The notes under the pieces: generated by a model
What the model was told of the DNA's origin: nothing
Database searches by the model: none
The model's input: only the letters and a program-made list of their open reading frames with translations
Program-made: the position numbers and the translations under genes
Part shown: positions 7,214-7,902 of the stretch, piece after piece
Position numbering within the stretch: the first letter of the stretch is position 1
Layout of the letters: every line of letters starts with the position of its first letter
Assembly (NCBI GenBank): GCA_007130555.1
Contig: SLSH01000154.1
Span: 1-7,902, forward strand
Reading direction: 5' to 3'
Length of the DNA: 7,902 nucleotides
Source: Bacteroidales bacterium
Lineage (GTDB): Bacteria > Bacteroidota > Bacteroidia > Bacteroidales > ML635J-15

Positions 7214-7271
7214 TAAGGGTATAAGGTATAGAGGTATATGGACCCCCCCCCCTTATACCTTACTCCTTATG
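7214..7271. repeat. Dispersed intergenic repeat copy with C10 run and short tandem units
   Basis: TAAGGGTATAAGG (7214-7226) and TATATGGA (7235-7242), followed by a C-run and TTA, repeat the centre of the inverted repeat at 3811-3860. This copy has ten C (7243-7252) against five. The left side reads as near-tandem 8-mers AGGGTATA/AGGTATAG/AGGTATAT. The right side reads as 7-mers CCTTATA/CCTTACT/CCTTATG. The left and right sides pair: TAAGG(G)TATAAGG with CCTTATACCTTA (7251-7262), one G bulged. It lies between the FmdE-like gene and the DPP7 promoter and might also terminate the former. Confidence 0.7.
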
Positions 7272-7297
7272 TTACCTTTTTTTTATCCTAAAACCAT

Positions 7298-7902
7298 CTA
7301 TTCCTGCTTAATTTCCGCTATTATCTCTTTAATCTCAAAAGCTTCGAATCTGCATACTTCCAGCCAATATTTTATTGCAATTTTTCGTAATTCTAACCAG
7401 TACATTTCGTTTTCCAGCCCATATTTTTGGACTAAATTTCCGATTTCTTTTCTGATATTGGTTAAAATTTCATCTTTAAGACTGAAATGTATTTTTCGAT
7501 TATTGTATAATACCTCAACAGCCGGAATTGGAGTTTCGGTTAGTTTAACATCAATTTTTCCATAGCCTATCGTAGCTCCCGTACCAACCTGAATTCCGTC
7601 ATTAAAACAGCTGACGGGTGGATTTGAGCCTGCATAAGAAACAATTGAAACTTCATCTAATCCAACATGGAGATACTCCATAATTCTAAGTCCCATTTTA
7701 GCACCCATAATTGCATAAAGACCGAGATGCGAGTGAATTTCGGATGCCAAAGCAACGATTTTAAATTCATGATAGCCGTGAGCATCCAATATTGCAGGCA
7801 GATATTCATGTAAATCGCTCCGAAGCATATATCCGCTTGTAGGGACTTCGTTAAATACCACTCCTTCGTCGGGTTTATTATAATTTAAAATACTTGTAAC
7901 CA
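7298..7902 (-). CDS. FmdE-like (formylmethanofuran dehydrogenase subunit E family) protein, 5' end beyond window
   Basis: The frame stays open from the TAG at 7298-7300 to the window edge, giving about 200 visible residues. A GTG at 7861 is an internal possibility, but upstream codons (...SILNYNKPDEG) continue in frame, so the true start is probably outside. The family pattern is clear: EIHSHLGLYAIMGAKMGLR (His codons at 7733-7735 and 7727-7729), then PPVSCFNDGIQVGTGATIGYGKI (Cys codon at 7607-7609). A basic, Trp-containing helical tail follows (LVQKYGLENEMYWLELRK...). The usual HGHxCPG Cys is replaced by Gly (HSHLG), as in the HGHLGPY-type branch, so only the PPVSC Cys of the core is left to bind metal. 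No other formylmethanofuran dehydrogenase subunit is visible and the phylum is not known for methanofuran metabolism. I therefore assign only the family, not the reaction. The function is unknown, perhaps metal- or redox-linked. Confidence 0.8.
   Translation of the reverse strand, partial: VTSILNYNKPDEGVVFNEVPTSGYMLRSDLHEYLPAILDAHGYHEFKIVALASEIHSHLGLYAIMGAKMGLRIMEYLHVGLDEVSIVSYAGSNPPVSCFNDGIQVGTGATIGYGKIDVKLTETPIPAVEVLYNNRKIHFSLKDEILTNIRKEIGNLVQKYGLENEMYWLELRKIAIKYWLEVCRFEAFEIKEIIAEIKQE

Overview
The window looks like chromosomal DNA from a member of the Bacteroidota. Four things point that way: two S46-family dipeptidyl-peptidases (a family best known from this phylum), AT-rich DNA, start codons preceded by A-rich leaders without a clear Shine-Dalgarno sequence, and several upstream matches to the Bacteroidota promoter pattern (TTTG, about 19-21 nt, then TAnnTTTG). 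The genus cannot be fixed from the sequence. The presence of an FmdE-like protein and of amino-acid-scavenging peptidases would fit an anaerobic or sediment/gut lifestyle, but that is inference.

Layout. (1) 2-1951, plus strand: an S46 peptidase of the DPP11 type, missing its first ~78 residues because the window begins inside it. (2) 1964-3211, minus strand: a secreted DNA/RNA non-specific endonuclease (NUC1/DRGH type) with a C-terminal OB-like domain, tail-to-tail with gene 1. (3) 3309-3752, plus: a small protein fusing a YjdI-type 4Fe-4S domain to a CDGSH iron-sulfur domain, divergent from the nuclease with interleaved promoters. (4) 3753-4036: an intergenic stretch with hairpins, a promoter and a long untranslated leader. 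(5) 4037-4885, plus: a class I SAM-dependent methyltransferase. (6) 4920-7088, minus: a complete S46 peptidase of the DPP7 type. (7) 7089-7297: an intergenic stretch with the DPP7 promoter and a G/C-run repeat. (8) 7298-7902, minus: an FmdE-like protein that runs off the window.

How the genes fit together. The two peptidases carry opposite specificity residues at the same position: Arg in the first (acidic P1, as in DPP11) and Gly in the second (hydrophobic P1, as in DPP7). They would therefore cut complementary sets of oligopeptides to dipeptides in the periplasm. With the exported nuclease, the region has a macromolecule-scavenging flavour, but the strand changes and separate promoters argue against one operon. 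The Fe-S protein, methyltransferase and FmdE-like protein have no evident link to this theme.

No CRISPR array, transposase, prophage gene, tRNA or rRNA was recognised. The least explained structure is a repeat shared by the two larger intergenic regions (TAAGGGTATAAGG ... TATATGGA ... C-run ... TTA). One copy sits in a 15-bp perfect inverted repeat; the other carries a run of ten C and tandem 7-8-bp units. I see no convincing evidence of a wholly new multi-gene system.
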